Shown: positions 1-9,838 of the stretch, piece by piece
Numbering within the stretch: the first letter of the stretch is position 1
Layout: each line of letters opens with the position of its first letter
Origin: Candidatus Dechloromonas phosphoritropha
Lineage (GTDB): Bacteria > Pseudomonadota > Gammaproteobacteria > Burkholderiales > Rhodocyclaceae
NCBI GenBank assembly: GCA_016722705.1
Contig: JADKGN010000004.1
Span: 2,542,001 to 2,606,000 of the forward strand
Direction: 5' to 3'
Length of the DNA stretch: 64,000 nucleotides
Made by a program: the position numbers and the translations under genes
Notes under the pieces: generated by a model
Databases searched by the model: none
What the model was told of the DNA's origin: nothing
What the model saw: the letters and a program-made list of their open reading frames with translations, nothing else

Positions 1-2459
1 CCGGAATCCCAGGGGACGGTGCCGTCGCCTTCCGGTGAGGCGATGAACTCGATCCTCTGGATTTCCGGGCGGTACCACACATGGCCGGGAACGAGCTGGT
101 AGTCGACCACGGTGGCCGGCTGGCTGCCCGCGACATAGCACATGAAGTCGGGGTCGGGGGCGGCATTTTTCAGGAATTTCCAGGTTGCGCCGGCTGTTTG
201 CAGGTCACCGGTGTCGGCGGTATTCCAGCGCGCAGCAAGAGCCTTTTTCAAGTCCGTCCAGCGCTCCGGGTCGGCAAAATTCGGGTCGTCGGGTGCGAAG
301 GGCAGTAGTTCAATCAGGCCGGGGAACCGCGAAACGAGGTTGATGATCTGGTCGGTGCTCTGCGTAATGTCGAGCAGCGACAGCTTGGCCTGCGTCGGGT
401 TGAACCCGGTCAGCCAGCGCACCGCCTCGTAGGAGCCAAGGTTGGGCGTGCCGAGCATCAGGAAACGGCTGCCGGGCAGTTGCTTGATGCGCTTCCACAA
501 GGCGCTGCCGGCGCCACCGTCGCCGATCATCGAGCGGACAACGAGGCCGCCCATCGAGTGGGCGACCAAGCGCAGCGGCTGCTTGCCGCGTTCGGCCTGG
601 ACGACCAGCGGCTCAATGCGCTCGGCCAGCCGTTGGCCAGCGTCGCGCACCGAAAAGCGCCAGTCGTAGGGGAAGATTTCGACCCGGTGCGAACGGGCAA
701 GAAAACCGACCAGTGGCCCGTAGAAATCATCGACCAGGCCGACCGGGCGAATCTCCGTCTTGTCATGGTCCCGCGCCAGCTTTTTCAGCCCGCCATTGAG
801 CAGCGACCAGTAATTGAGCCAGATGGCCTCGTCGCCGACGGTCAGCTCGCTGCCCATGGTCCCGGGCAGGACAACGGCGATCGGGCGCGGCTGGGTGTCG
901 CCGCGACTGCGCTGGACGATGTCGACGATGCGGGGCGCGGTCGAACGGGGGGCGGTTATCGGCTGGAAGCCGGTATTGTCGCCATCGGCCCGGGTCAGGG
1001 CGGCCTGTAGCCAGCCGATGCTCTTGTCGTTGATGAAGTAGCGGAAATGATTGACCTGCGGCCCCTTGTCGGCGCGGTAGCGCGCGTTGGCGCCCCGCGG
1101 CAGGCCGCCGGTCATCGAGGCTGTATCGACGACAAGGTCGTGGTCGTTCTTGTAGAACCAGTCGGTGGCGAGCACCTTCAGCGTGTTCCAGATGCCGTCG
1201 CCCGGCTCGATGTCGCCGGCGATCACGGAGAGGTCGGCCGAGGTGGTCAACTGCGGCGTGTTGTTCAGCAGGCGGGTCAGGGCCGAACCCGGCATCATCG
1301 CCTCGACGCCGGGCATGATGCGGGGATCGGTACGCTCCTTGACGACGGCGTGGAGGAATTCGATGCCGTCGCCAAAAAGGCCGTTACCACTGGCCGCCTT
1401 GGCGACGAAGTCGAGAACCGACAGCCAGCGATCGAGGCGGCCGGAGGCCAGCGTCGTGCCGCGGGCCGGGCAGGCGATCCGGGCGAAACGGGTGACCCGA
1501 AACCGTTTCTTCGCTAGCACGTTGACCAGGTCGAGCAACTTCTGGCGGTCCGCGTTATAAGCGCTGTCACGGATTTTCATGTCCTCGTCGGATAGCGGCA
1601 GGAGGCCAAGTTGGGCAGCCATCGTGCGGTCGGCCGCAAACAGCGTAGCGATGCGGTCGGCGTCCAGCACCTTGACAAGGTCGGCGCAGCCGGCCAGGCA
1701 CAGCACTTCGCCAACCAGGCCGCCGCGCGAATGGCTGACCACATGGATTTCGGCTTCGTCCGGCAGGCGCCGGGCCAACGCCAGCGCGTTGTCGATCGGG
1801 CTTTGCGTCAGTGTCCGGTGCTCCAGCGCGAAGGCCCGATTGCCGTAGATCGGCGCCAGCTTCTGGCGTAGTTTTTCGCCTTCGCTGCTCTGCCACAGTT
1901 CGCCGAAACTTCCCTGCGTCGACGAGGCCGTGCCATGCAGGAAGACAAGGAGCGGGCCGGTATCGGCCGGTATGGTTGCGGATTGAGCGACTGGCGTCAG
2001 GGCAAATGGCGCGGCGAGGTCGAGCCGATACAGACCATCGGTGTGACCCAGTTGTTTTTCTTCCAGGACAGTGCTCAGTTTGGCGGCGCTCTTTCCCGCT
2101 AGGTCGATGCCAAAAAAGTCGAGGACTTTGACCGCAAAACCGGCCAGACCACGTTCCCCTGTGGTGGCCCGCTTCGGCACGAGGTGCGAAAACTCCCAGG
2201 CGCCATTGCCGTCGCGCGTTGGCAGGTGGCCGAAGTCACGCGCCAAGTCGTCGACCCGGCTCCACAACACGAATCCATTCTCCAGTTCGACGCGGACGAC
2301 GTGGTCGGCCGGTACATCCCGAACCTCACCGGTGGCGTCCCGCGCCGAGCCGGGGAATAGGCTGAATGCCGGTTGGAGTCCCGGGCCGCCTGGACGGGCC
2401 ACTTGCGCGATGACGCCCCGAATTTTGTAGGTCTGGATTGCATCCATCTTCTTGGGCAT
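1..2459 (-). CDS. Large protein with two alpha/beta-hydrolase modules (C-terminus beyond window)
   Basis: Open from an ATG at 2459 to the left edge without a stop (819 codons visible), so the C-terminus is missing. Two lipase-like modules are visible. Module 1 has an oxyanion-type HGT at residues 175-177 and a nucleophile motif SHSRGG with Ser244. Module 2 has LPGTMGS at 531-537, AHSMGG with Ser635, and GDGTVPW at 811-817; this combination resembles lecithin:cholesterol acyltransferase-type lipases. No signal peptide is seen. It lies 36 bp downstream of the metacaspase gene on the same strand, so the two are probably cotranscribed. Inference: a lipase or esterase effector, or a substrate, of the caspase-like protease. 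I do not recognise a named family for the full architecture. Confidence 0.8.
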   Translation of the reverse strand, partial: MPKKMDAIQTYKIRGVIAQVARPGGPGLQPAFSLFPGSARDATGEVRDVPADHVVRVELENGFVLWSRVDDLARDFGHLPTRDGNGAWEFSHLVPKRATTGERGLAGFAVKVLDFFGIDLAGKSAAKLSTVLEEKQLGHTDGLYRLDLAAPFALTPVAQSATIPADTGPLLVFLHGTASSTQGSFGELWQSSEGEKLRQKLAPIYGNRAFALEHRTLTQSPIDNALALARRLPDEAEIHVVSHSRGGLVGEVLCLAGCADLVKVLDADRIATLFAADRTMAAQLGLLPLSDEDMKIRDSAYNADRQKLLDLVNVLAKKRFRVTRFARIACPARGTTLASGRLDRWLSVLDFVAKAASGNGLFGDGIEFLHAVVKERTDPRIMPGVEAMMPGSALTRLLNNTPQLTTSADLSVIAGDIEPGDGIWNTLKVLATDWFYKNDHDLVVDTASMTGGLPRGANARYRADKGPQVNHFRYFINDKSIGWLQAALTRADGDNTGFQPITAPRSTAPRIVDIVQRSRGDTQPRPIAVVLPGTMGSELTVGDEAIWLNYWSLLNGGLKKLARDHDKTEIRPVGLVDDFYGPLVGFLARSHRVEIFPYDWRFSVRDAGQRLAERIEPLVVQAERGKQPLRLVAHSMGGLVVRSMIGDGGAGSALWKRIKQLPGSRFLMLGTPNLGSYEAVRWLTGFNPTQAKLSLLDITQSTDQIINLVSRFPGLIELLPFAPDDPNFADPERWTDLKKALAARWNTADTGDLQTAGATWKFLKNAAPDPDFMCYVAGSQPATVVDYQLVPGHVWYRPEIQRIEFIASPEGDGTVPWDS

Positions 2460-2495
2460 GGCGTTCTCCTCAGTTTTGGTCCGTCGCTGTGATTC

Positions 2496-3329
2496 CTATT
2501 CGAAGATACGGCCCTTGCGAGCGGCATCGCCGCCGACGATCTGCGGTACCTGCGGATAGCTGGCCGACGGCAGGTATTTGCCGATGGACTTGTGCCAGTC
2601 GGCATAGGTGGCATCGGCTTTCAGCATCTTCAGAGCCTTCAGCGCGTAATACGTGAAGGCGCCGTTGTAGCGGCCGCTGATGCGCGCATCGTAGCTGAAG
2701 TTGTTGGGGCCTTCCTTGCAACCGGCGAGCAACAGGTCACCCAGCTTGTTCGAAAAGGCCCCGAGCAGCGGCGTGGCGCCAACCGGCGCGACTGTCGTCG
2801 AGGCCACCTCGCCGGCGCGGTTCCTCGGCAGCAACTTGTCGGGCAGCCAGTTGCCCATGGGCATGAAACGCGGCCGGGTGTCGGCATCCCTTTCCGCCGC
2901 GGCGGCGCGGGTGACGGTGCCGGAGTGGCAGCTATCCGAGATCAGCACGATGCGCACCCCGGCCTTGCGCGCGGCAAACAACACCCGGATCTCGTCGTCG
3001 GTCAAGGCGGCGCCGCTGGTCTGCAGATCGTAGGGGCAGAGTGCCTCGTCGAGGCCGTCGGCTTCATCGCCGTCGGTGTCCGGCTGGTAGGTGCCATGGC
3101 CGGAAAAAGTGATCACCAGACTGTCGCCCTTGCTTGCCTTGGCGATCAAGTCTTCCATGGCCGTCATCATCGCCGCCTTGGTCGCCTCGCTGTCGAGCAG
3201 CTTGCTGACTGCAAAACCGCGCTGCGTAAGCGCCGCCGCCCAGTCGTTGGCGTCATTGACGCAGCCCTGAAGATCCATCTGGGTGCCTGGATAGTTGTTG
3301 ATGCCGATGCAGAGTGCCTTCTTGGCCAT
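2496..3329 (-). CDS. Caspase-family peptidase (metacaspase, C14)
   Basis: 277 residues from the ATG at 3329, which has GAAGGAG just upstream; a longer reading from 3392 lacks this support. It begins with the family's CIGINNYPG strand. The catalytic dyad is visible: His78 in SGHG and Cys134 in SDSCHSG. An acidic stretch after the His (DTDGDEADGLDE) resembles the loop found in metacaspases. No signal peptide, prodomain or fused sensor is seen. The gene precedes a double-hydrolase gene by 36 bp. Caspase-like proteases in bacteria are known from regulated cell-death and defence modules, where they cleave a partner; here the partner would be the hydrolase (inference). Confidence 0.9.
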   Translation of the reverse strand: MAKKALCIGINNYPGTQMDLQGCVNDANDWAAALTQRGFAVSKLLDSEATKAAMMTAMEDLIAKASKGDSLVITFSGHGTYQPDTDGDEADGLDEALCPYDLQTSGAALTDDEIRVLFAARKAGVRIVLISDSCHSGTVTRAAAAERDADTRPRFMPMGNWLPDKLLPRNRAGEVASTTVAPVGATPLLGAFSNKLGDLLLAGCKEGPNNFSYDARISGRYNGAFTYYALKALKMLKADATYADWHKSIGKYLPSASYPQVPQIVGGDAARKGRIFE

Positions 3330-3841
3330 GTGGATCTCCTTCGCGGTGTGGATCGGGCGTGTTGTGGTTGCGGCTCCTGATATTGGATGCAAGAAATTTT
3401 AATGACGGATTCTAACCACCATGATCTGCTTCATTGTAGATGCTTGTATGGACGTGCTTGAAAAATTCATGCACTGGGTTGTCCCCGGAGTTCTCCGCGA
3501 TGCTTGCCACTCTGCGACCGGCTGCGTCAGCGGCGACCCGAGCGCCACCACGGCCGGTAGCGGCATACACATCAACCGCCCCCAACAAGGCCCTCGCCGA
3601 CGGCCGTCCTACAGGCCGGCGCGCAACGGGGCGTGGCTGGTCGGGAAGCCACGCGACGCGCAGATTAACCGGAAAAGCGTTTTCCACCGATATGACGAAA
3701 TTGGGGCAGGCGCTACCTCAAGCACCGCGATTACGATCCCCATTTCTTTCGGCTGCTCGGGCAAGTGATGCCGGATTGCCGATTTCGCCAAAGAAAAAGG
3801 CCGCATCGCGCGGCCTTCTGCGGTCGACTGGAAAAAACTGC
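3330..3841. other. Intergenic region between metacaspase and fba
   Basis: About 510 bases with no convincing gene. Short open frames here have no recognisable product. It should hold the promoter of the metacaspase-hydrolase pair and the terminator of the glycolytic cluster, which is listed separately. Confidence 0.5.
3790..3817 (-). terminator. Rho-independent terminator after fba
   Basis: Read on the minus strand, AAGGCCGCGCGATGCGGCC forms a GC-rich hairpin followed by TTTTTCTTT, about 25 bp beyond the fba stop codon. It would end the tkt-to-fba transcript. Confidence 0.75.
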
Positions 3842-4906
3842 CTATTTGACGATCTGGTTCAGCTCGCCCCTGGCGTAACGCTCTGCCATCTTTTCCAGCG
3901 GGATGACCTTGATCTGGCTGGCGCGGCCGGCGCAGCCGAAGGACTCGAAACGGGCCAGACAGATCTTCTTGGCCGCTTCGCGCGCCGGCTTGAGGTAGTC
4001 GCGCGGGTCGAACTTGGAGGGGTTCTCGGCGAAGTAGCGGCGGATGGCGCCGGTCATCGCCAGGCGGATGTCGGTGTCGATGTTGATCTTGCGCACGCCG
4101 TGCTTGATGCCGTTGACGATTTCCTCGACCGGCACGCCATAGGTTTCCTTCATGTCGCCGCCGAATTCGCGGATTTCGGCGAGCAGTTCCTGTGGCACGG
4201 AAGACGACCCGTGCATCACCAGGTGGGTGTTCGGGATGCGGGCGTGAATTTCCCTGATGCGGTCGATGGCGAGGATGTCGCCGGTCGGCTTCTTGGTGAA
4301 TTTGTAGGCGCCGTGGCTGGTGCCGATGGCGATGGCCAGTGCGTCGCAGTTGGTCTGCTTGACGAAGTCGGCGGCCTGGTCCGGGTCGGTGAGCAGTTGC
4401 TCGCGGGTCATGTGGCCTTCGGCGCCGTGGCCGTCTTCCTTGTCGCCCTTCATGGTTTCGAGCGAGCCGAGGACGCCGAGTTCGGCTTCAACCGAAACGC
4501 CGATCGAGTGGGCGAACTTGACGGTTTCCTTGGAGACAGCGACGTTGTATTCGTAGGAGGAGGTGGTCTTGCCGTCGGCTTCGAGCGAGCCGTCCATCAT
4601 CACCGAAGTGAAGCCTGAACGGATGGCGCTCATGCAGACGGCCGGACTTTGCCCGTGGTCCTGGTGCATGACGATGGGCAGGTGCGGATAGGCTTCGAGG
4701 GCGGCCAGGATCTGGTGGCGCAGGAAGGGTTCGCCGGCATATTTGCGGGCGCCGGCCGAGGCCTGCATGATGACCGGGGCGTCGATCTGGCTGGCGGCTT
4801 CGCAAATGGCCCAGACCTGCTCCATGTTATTGACGTTGAAAGCGGGTAGACCGTAGCCGTTTTCGGCGGCATGGTCGAGCAGTTGGCGCATGGATACGAG
4901 TGGCAT
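3842..4906 (-). CDS. fba: Class II fructose-1,6-bisphosphate aldolase
   Basis: 354 residues. Zn-dependent aldolase that interconverts fructose-1,6-bisphosphate with glyceraldehyde-3-phosphate and dihydroxyacetone phosphate; in CO2-fixing relatives the orthologue (CbbA) also serves the Calvin cycle. Visible family signatures: LPAFNVNNMEQ at the N-terminus, the metal-site segment VMHQDHGQS, the glutamate-rich SVEAELGVLG, and the late glycine and His region VMHGSSSVP followed by GVRKINIDTDIR. Length is normal for the family. It is the last gene of the minus-strand carbon cluster, 56 bp after pyk, with a terminator hairpin downstream. Confidence 0.96.
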   Translation of the reverse strand: MPLVSMRQLLDHAAENGYGLPAFNVNNMEQVWAICEAASQIDAPVIMQASAGARKYAGEPFLRHQILAALEAYPHLPIVMHQDHGQSPAVCMSAIRSGFTSVMMDGSLEADGKTTSSYEYNVAVSKETVKFAHSIGVSVEAELGVLGSLETMKGDKEDGHGAEGHMTREQLLTDPDQAADFVKQTNCDALAIAIGTSHGAYKFTKKPTGDILAIDRIREIHARIPNTHLVMHGSSSVPQELLAEIREFGGDMKETYGVPVEEIVNGIKHGVRKINIDTDIRLAMTGAIRRYFAENPSKFDPRDYLKPAREAAKKICLARFESFGCAGRASQIKVIPLEKMAERYARGELNQIVK

Positions 4907-4962
4907 GGAAGCTCCTGTTCGGGACTGTGGTGAATGCTTGATATTCTACCCGGCCGGGCGGC

Positions 4963-6387
4963 TCAGTGCTCGCCGACGCGGACGATCTTCAGCGTGTTGG
5001 TACCGCCGGGGTAGCCGATCGGCTCGCCAATGGTGAGCACGAGCAGGTCGCCGCGCGCGACGGCGCCGCGTTCGATGAGCAGTTGCTCGGCTTCGGCCAG
5101 CAACTGGTCACGGTCGGTGTGCGGCTGTTTCATCAAGACCGGATAAACCTCGCGGTAGAGCACCATGCGGCCGATAGTTTCGGCATCGGGCGATAGAGCG
5201 TAGATCGGCACACCGCAATTGAGCCGGCTCATCCACAGCACCGTCAACCCGGACTGGGTGAGGGCGGCGATGGCCTTGACCTTGAGGTGATGGGCGGTCC
5301 AGATCGTCGCCATGGCAATCGACTGGTCGATGCGGGTGAACACGCGATCAAGGAATTCTATGTCGAGTGTCACTTCGTCCGACCGCTCGGCCTCGACGCA
5401 GATGCGCGCCATCGATTCGACGGTCTCGACCGGGTACCTGCCGCTGGCGGTTTCGGCCGAAAGCATGACCGCGTCGGTGCCGTCGAGCACGGCATTGGCG
5501 ACGTCCGAAACCTCGGCGCGGGTTGGTACCGGCGACATGATCATCGATTCCATCATCTGCGTCGCGGTGATGGCCAGCTTGTTACTGTCGCGCGCCAGGC
5601 GGATCATCCGCTTTTGCAGCGCCGGAACGGCGGCGTCGCCAACCTCGACCGCGAGGTCGCCGCGCGCCACCATGATGCCGTCGGAAGCGTCGAGGATCTC
5701 GTCGAGGTTCTGCACCGCCTCGACGCGCTCGATCTTGGCGATCAGCAGCGCGCTGCTGCCGGCGGCACGGAGCAACTGGCGGGCCAGGTACATGTCCGCC
5801 GCGGCTTTCGGGAAGGAGACGGCCACGAAGTCGGCGTTGATCTGCGTGGCGGTCTTGATATCCTCCATGTCCTTGGCGGTGAGCGCGGGAGCGGTCAGGC
5901 CGCCGCCCTGGCGGTTGATCCCCTTGTTGTTGGAGAGTTCGCCGCCGACCACCACCCGGGTATGTATTTCGTGGCCTCTTATGGTTTCGACTTCGAGTTT
6001 GAGACGGCCGTCGTCGAGGAGCAGCATGTCGCCCGGCTTGACGTCTTTCGGCAGGTTCTTGTAATCGAGACCGACGCGCTCCCGATCGCCGAGCCCGCAC
6101 TGGGCGTCAAGGATGAAGCTTCCGCCGGCGATCAGCAGGATCTTGCCGTCGGCGAATCTGCCGACACGGATTTTCGGGCCTTGCAGATCAGCGAGGATGC
6201 CGACCGTGCGCCCGTATTTTTCAGCCGCATTGCGAACGCAGACGGCGCGGGCGAGGTGGTCGTCGGCGGTGCCGTGGGAGAAGTTCAGACGCACGACGTC
6301 GACGCCGGCCTGGACCATGCGCTCGAGGACCTCCGGCGTCGAGGAGGCGGGGCCCAGCGTGGCGACGATCTTGGTGTGGCGTGGCAT
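4963..6387 (-). CDS. pyk: Pyruvate kinase
   Basis: 474 residues from the ATG at 6387 (protein begins MPRHTKIVATLGPAS, preceded by AGGGAGA); an upstream extension to 6573 is not family-like. It transfers phosphate from phosphoenolpyruvate to ADP. The substrate and metal-binding segments are visible: VRLNFSHG, the catalytic-lysine region IAKIERVEAVQNLDEI, MVARGDLAVEVG and TATQMMESM. A full C-terminal regulatory domain follows. It sits between pgk and fba in the same direction, as in many Rhodocyclales and Burkholderiales. Confidence 0.96.
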   Translation of the reverse strand: MPRHTKIVATLGPASSTPEVLERMVQAGVDVVRLNFSHGTADDHLARAVCVRNAAEKYGRTVGILADLQGPKIRVGRFADGKILLIAGGSFILDAQCGLGDRERVGLDYKNLPKDVKPGDMLLLDDGRLKLEVETIRGHEIHTRVVVGGELSNNKGINRQGGGLTAPALTAKDMEDIKTATQINADFVAVSFPKAAADMYLARQLLRAAGSSALLIAKIERVEAVQNLDEILDASDGIMVARGDLAVEVGDAAVPALQKRMIRLARDSNKLAITATQMMESMIMSPVPTRAEVSDVANAVLDGTDAVMLSAETASGRYPVETVESMARICVEAERSDEVTLDIEFLDRVFTRIDQSIAMATIWTAHHLKVKAIAALTQSGLTVLWMSRLNCGVPIYALSPDAETIGRMVLYREVYPVLMKQPHTDRDQLLAEAEQLLIERGAVARGDLLVLTIGEPIGYPGGTNTLKIVRVGEH

Positions 6388-6472
6388 TTCTTGTCTCCCT
6401 GATGTTTGTGCGGATTTCCGGCCTGTTCGATGGTCGACCGCGACAATGCCACGATCGCCGCCATCCTTGGCC

Positions 6473-7657
6473 CTATTTTGCCGCGCGTTCTTCCAGCACG
6501 GCAATTGCCGGCAGGGTCTTGCCTTCGAGAAATTCGAGGAAGGCACCGCCGCCGGTCGAGATGTAGCCGACATCGTCGGCGATGTCGAATTTGGCGATGG
6601 CGGCCAGCGTGTCGCCGCCGCCGGCGATCGAAAAGGCCTGCGAGTGGGCGATTGCCGAGGCCATCATCTTGGTGCCGCCGGCGAACTGCGGCAACTCGAA
6701 GACGCCGACCGGGCCGTTCCAGACGATGGTGCCGGCGCCGGCGATGATTTCCGCCAGCCTGGCGGCAGTTTTCGGGCCGACGTCGAGGATGCGGTCGTTG
6801 GCTTGAACGTCGGCCACCGGTATCTTGTTGGCGCGGGCCAGCGCCGAGACTTCATCGGCAACGACGACGTCGGTCGGCAGCGGGACTTCGGCGCCGCGTT
6901 CCTTCATGATGTCCATGATCGCGTGGGCTTCCTTGACCAGATCGGGCTCGGCCAGCGAGTGACCGATGCGCTTGCCGTCGGCGAGCAGGAAGGTGTTGGC
7001 GATGCCGCCGCCGACGATCAACTGGTCGACCTTGCTCGCCAGCGACTTGAGGATGGTCAGTTTGCTGGAAACCTTGGAGCCGCCGACGATGGCGACCAGC
7101 GGCCGCTTCGGATCGCGCAGGGCCTTGCCCAGGGCATCGATTTCGGCACCCATCAGGATGCCGGCGCAAGCGATCGGGGCGTACCTGGCGATGCCGTGGG
7201 TGGTGGCTTCGGCGCGGTGAGCGGTGCCGAAGGCATCATTGACGTAGACGTCGCACAGCTTGGCCATCTTCCGGGCCAGTTCCTCGTTGTTTTTCTTTTC
7301 GCCCTTGTTGACGCGGCAGTTTTCGAGCAGCACGACCTCGCCGGGCTTGACGGAAAACTCCCCGTCGACCCAGTTCTGGATCAGGCGCACCGGGGTGTGC
7401 AGCATCTGCCCGAGACGCACGGCGACCGGCATCAGGCTGTCTTCCGGGTGGAATTCGCCTTCGGTCGGGCGGCCGAGGTGCGAGGTGACCATGACCGCCG
7501 CCCCTTTTTTCAGGCAGTAGTTGATCGATGGCAGCGAGGCGCGGATGCGGGTGTCCTCGGTGATGTTGCCGGCCGCGTCTTGCGGCACGTTGAGGTCGGC
7601 GCGGATGAAGACGCGCTTGCCGGAAACATCGAGGTCGGTCAGCTTCGTGACATTCAT
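6473..7657 (-). CDS. pgk: Phosphoglycerate kinase
   Basis: 394 residues from the ATG at 7657, preceded by CAGGAGAGAACC. It catalyses phosphate exchange between 1,3-bisphosphoglycerate and ADP. Visible motifs: RADLNVP near the N-terminus, TSHLGRP, the VAIVGGSKVSSKL region, NGPVGVFE and the C-terminal GGGDTLAA nucleotide-binding loop. Length is typical. It lies 19 bp after the epd-like gene, so translation of one operon transcript is likely. Confidence 0.96.
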   Translation of the reverse strand: MNVTKLTDLDVSGKRVFIRADLNVPQDAAGNITEDTRIRASLPSINYCLKKGAAVMVTSHLGRPTEGEFHPEDSLMPVAVRLGQMLHTPVRLIQNWVDGEFSVKPGEVVLLENCRVNKGEKKNNEELARKMAKLCDVYVNDAFGTAHRAEATTHGIARYAPIACAGILMGAEIDALGKALRDPKRPLVAIVGGSKVSSKLTILKSLASKVDQLIVGGGIANTFLLADGKRIGHSLAEPDLVKEAHAIMDIMKERGAEVPLPTDVVVADEVSALARANKIPVADVQANDRILDVGPKTAARLAEIIAGAGTIVWNGPVGVFELPQFAGGTKMMASAIAHSQAFSIAGGGDTLAAIAKFDIADDVGYISTGGGAFLEFLEGKTLPAIAVLEERAAK

Positions 7658-7676
7658 GGTTCTCTCCTGAGCGGGG

Positions 7677-8726
7677 TTAAGTGTGTTTCGGCGGCCACAG
7701 GCGTGACCAATGAATGGCCACTTCCAGCATGCGGTTGGCGAATCCCCATTCATTGTCGAACCAGACGAAGAGGTTGACCAGGTGCGTGCCGCCGGTGCGG
7801 GTCTGGCTGCCATCGACGATGGCGGAATGGGGGTCGTGGTTGAAATCGATCGAGGCGTGCGCGGCTTCGGAATAGGCGACCAGGCGCTTCAGCGGTCCGT
7901 GAGCCGCTGATTCCAGCAGCGCGTTGATGCCGTGCGCGGAAATCGGGCGCTGTGTCGTGATCGTCAGGTCGATGGCCGAGACGTTAAGCGTCGGCACGCG
8001 GATCGCCTTGGCCTGGACGCGCCCGGTCAGTTGCGGCAGCAGGCGCTCGACGCCGCGGGCGAGGCCGGTGGACACCGGGATGATCGACTGCATGGCCGAA
8101 CGGGTGCGGCGCAGGTCGTCGTGGTGATAGCCGTCGATCAGCGGCTGGTCGTTCATGACCGAATGCAGCGTCGTCAGCAGCGCCTGCTCGATGCCGATCT
8201 CGCGCTCGATCAGGGCAAGCAGCGGGACGATGGCGTTGGTTGTGCACGAGGCGGCGGAAACGATGCGCTCGCTGCCGCTCAACGTGTCCTGGTTGATGCC
8301 GTTGACGATGGTGGCGTCGACGTCGCCGCCGCTGAAGCCGGGATGGGCGAGCAGCAGCCGCGGGCAGCCGGCATCGAGAAAACGGGTCAATTCCGGACGT
8401 CGACCGTAACAGCCGGAAGATTCGATGAGGAGGTCGATATCGAGGGCGTGCCAGTCAACGGCTTCCGGCGTGCTGGCGTGGCTGGCCTCGATGCGCCAAC
8501 CGTCGATGATCAGCGCCGAACCGGATATCTCGACTTCTCCACGCAGCCGCCCGTGCGTCGAGTCGTAGCGCGTCAGGTAGGCCATGCTCTCGAGGTTGGC
8601 CGGCTCGTTGATCGCGACGACCCGAAGATTGCCGGCATTCGGCGATTCCAGCAGGGCACGCAGAAAGCAGCGACCGATGCGGCCGTAGCCATTGATCGCA
8701 AGACGCAAGGGGGTGGGGGAAGGCAA
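7677..8726 (-). CDS. GAPDH-family dehydrogenase, erythrose-4-phosphate dehydrogenase-like
   Basis: 349 residues. It has the NAD-binding start INGYGRIGR and the active-site segment SAASCTTNAIVP with its catalytic Cys, plus the late WFDNEWGFANRM motif. It is clearly divergent from the neighbouring GapA and resembles Epd-type enzymes (erythrose-4-phosphate to 4-phosphoerythronate, first step of pyridoxal-phosphate synthesis by the DXP-dependent route). A second GAPDH is an alternative. The best start is a TTG at 8726; no strong ribosome binding site is visible there and a hairpin lies just upstream, so expression may be lower than that of gapA. Confidence 0.8.
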   Translation of the reverse strand: MPSPTPLRLAINGYGRIGRCFLRALLESPNAGNLRVVAINEPANLESMAYLTRYDSTHGRLRGEVEISGSALIIDGWRIEASHASTPEAVDWHALDIDLLIESSGCYGRRPELTRFLDAGCPRLLLAHPGFSGGDVDATIVNGINQDTLSGSERIVSAASCTTNAIVPLLALIEREIGIEQALLTTLHSVMNDQPLIDGYHHDDLRRTRSAMQSIIPVSTGLARGVERLLPQLTGRVQAKAIRVPTLNVSAIDLTITTQRPISAHGINALLESAAHGPLKRLVAYSEAAHASIDFNHDPHSAIVDGSQTRTGGTHLVNLFVWFDNEWGFANRMLEVAIHWSRLWPPKHT

Positions 8727-8749
8727 GTGACGGGTGCGCCTGATCGAAG

Positions 8750-8777
8750 AAGAACAAAAGGGGCCGAGTGGCCCCCT
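8750..8777 (-). terminator. Hairpin terminator or attenuator between gapA and the epd-like gene
   Basis: On the minus strand GGGGCC-ACTC-GGCCCC is followed directly by TTTTGTTCTT. It lies 12 bp after the gapA stop codon and 24 bp before the next start, so it could end most tkt-gapA transcripts and lower expression of downstream genes. Confidence 0.7.
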
Positions 8778-8789
8778 TGCAACAACGGC

Positions 8790-9806
<1,017 letters not shown>

Positions 9807-9838
9807 GATGCTTCTCCTCTAGAAATGGCCGATGGAAA

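Noticed and set aside
3440..4618. Long plus-strand open frame (392 codons) opposite fba
   Set aside because: It is the antisense of a clearly conserved aldolase gene in high-GC DNA and has no recognisable product.
5287..7777. Long plus-strand frames (371 and 554 codons) opposite pyk and pgk
   Set aside because: Codon-bias shadows of well-conserved minus-strand enzymes.
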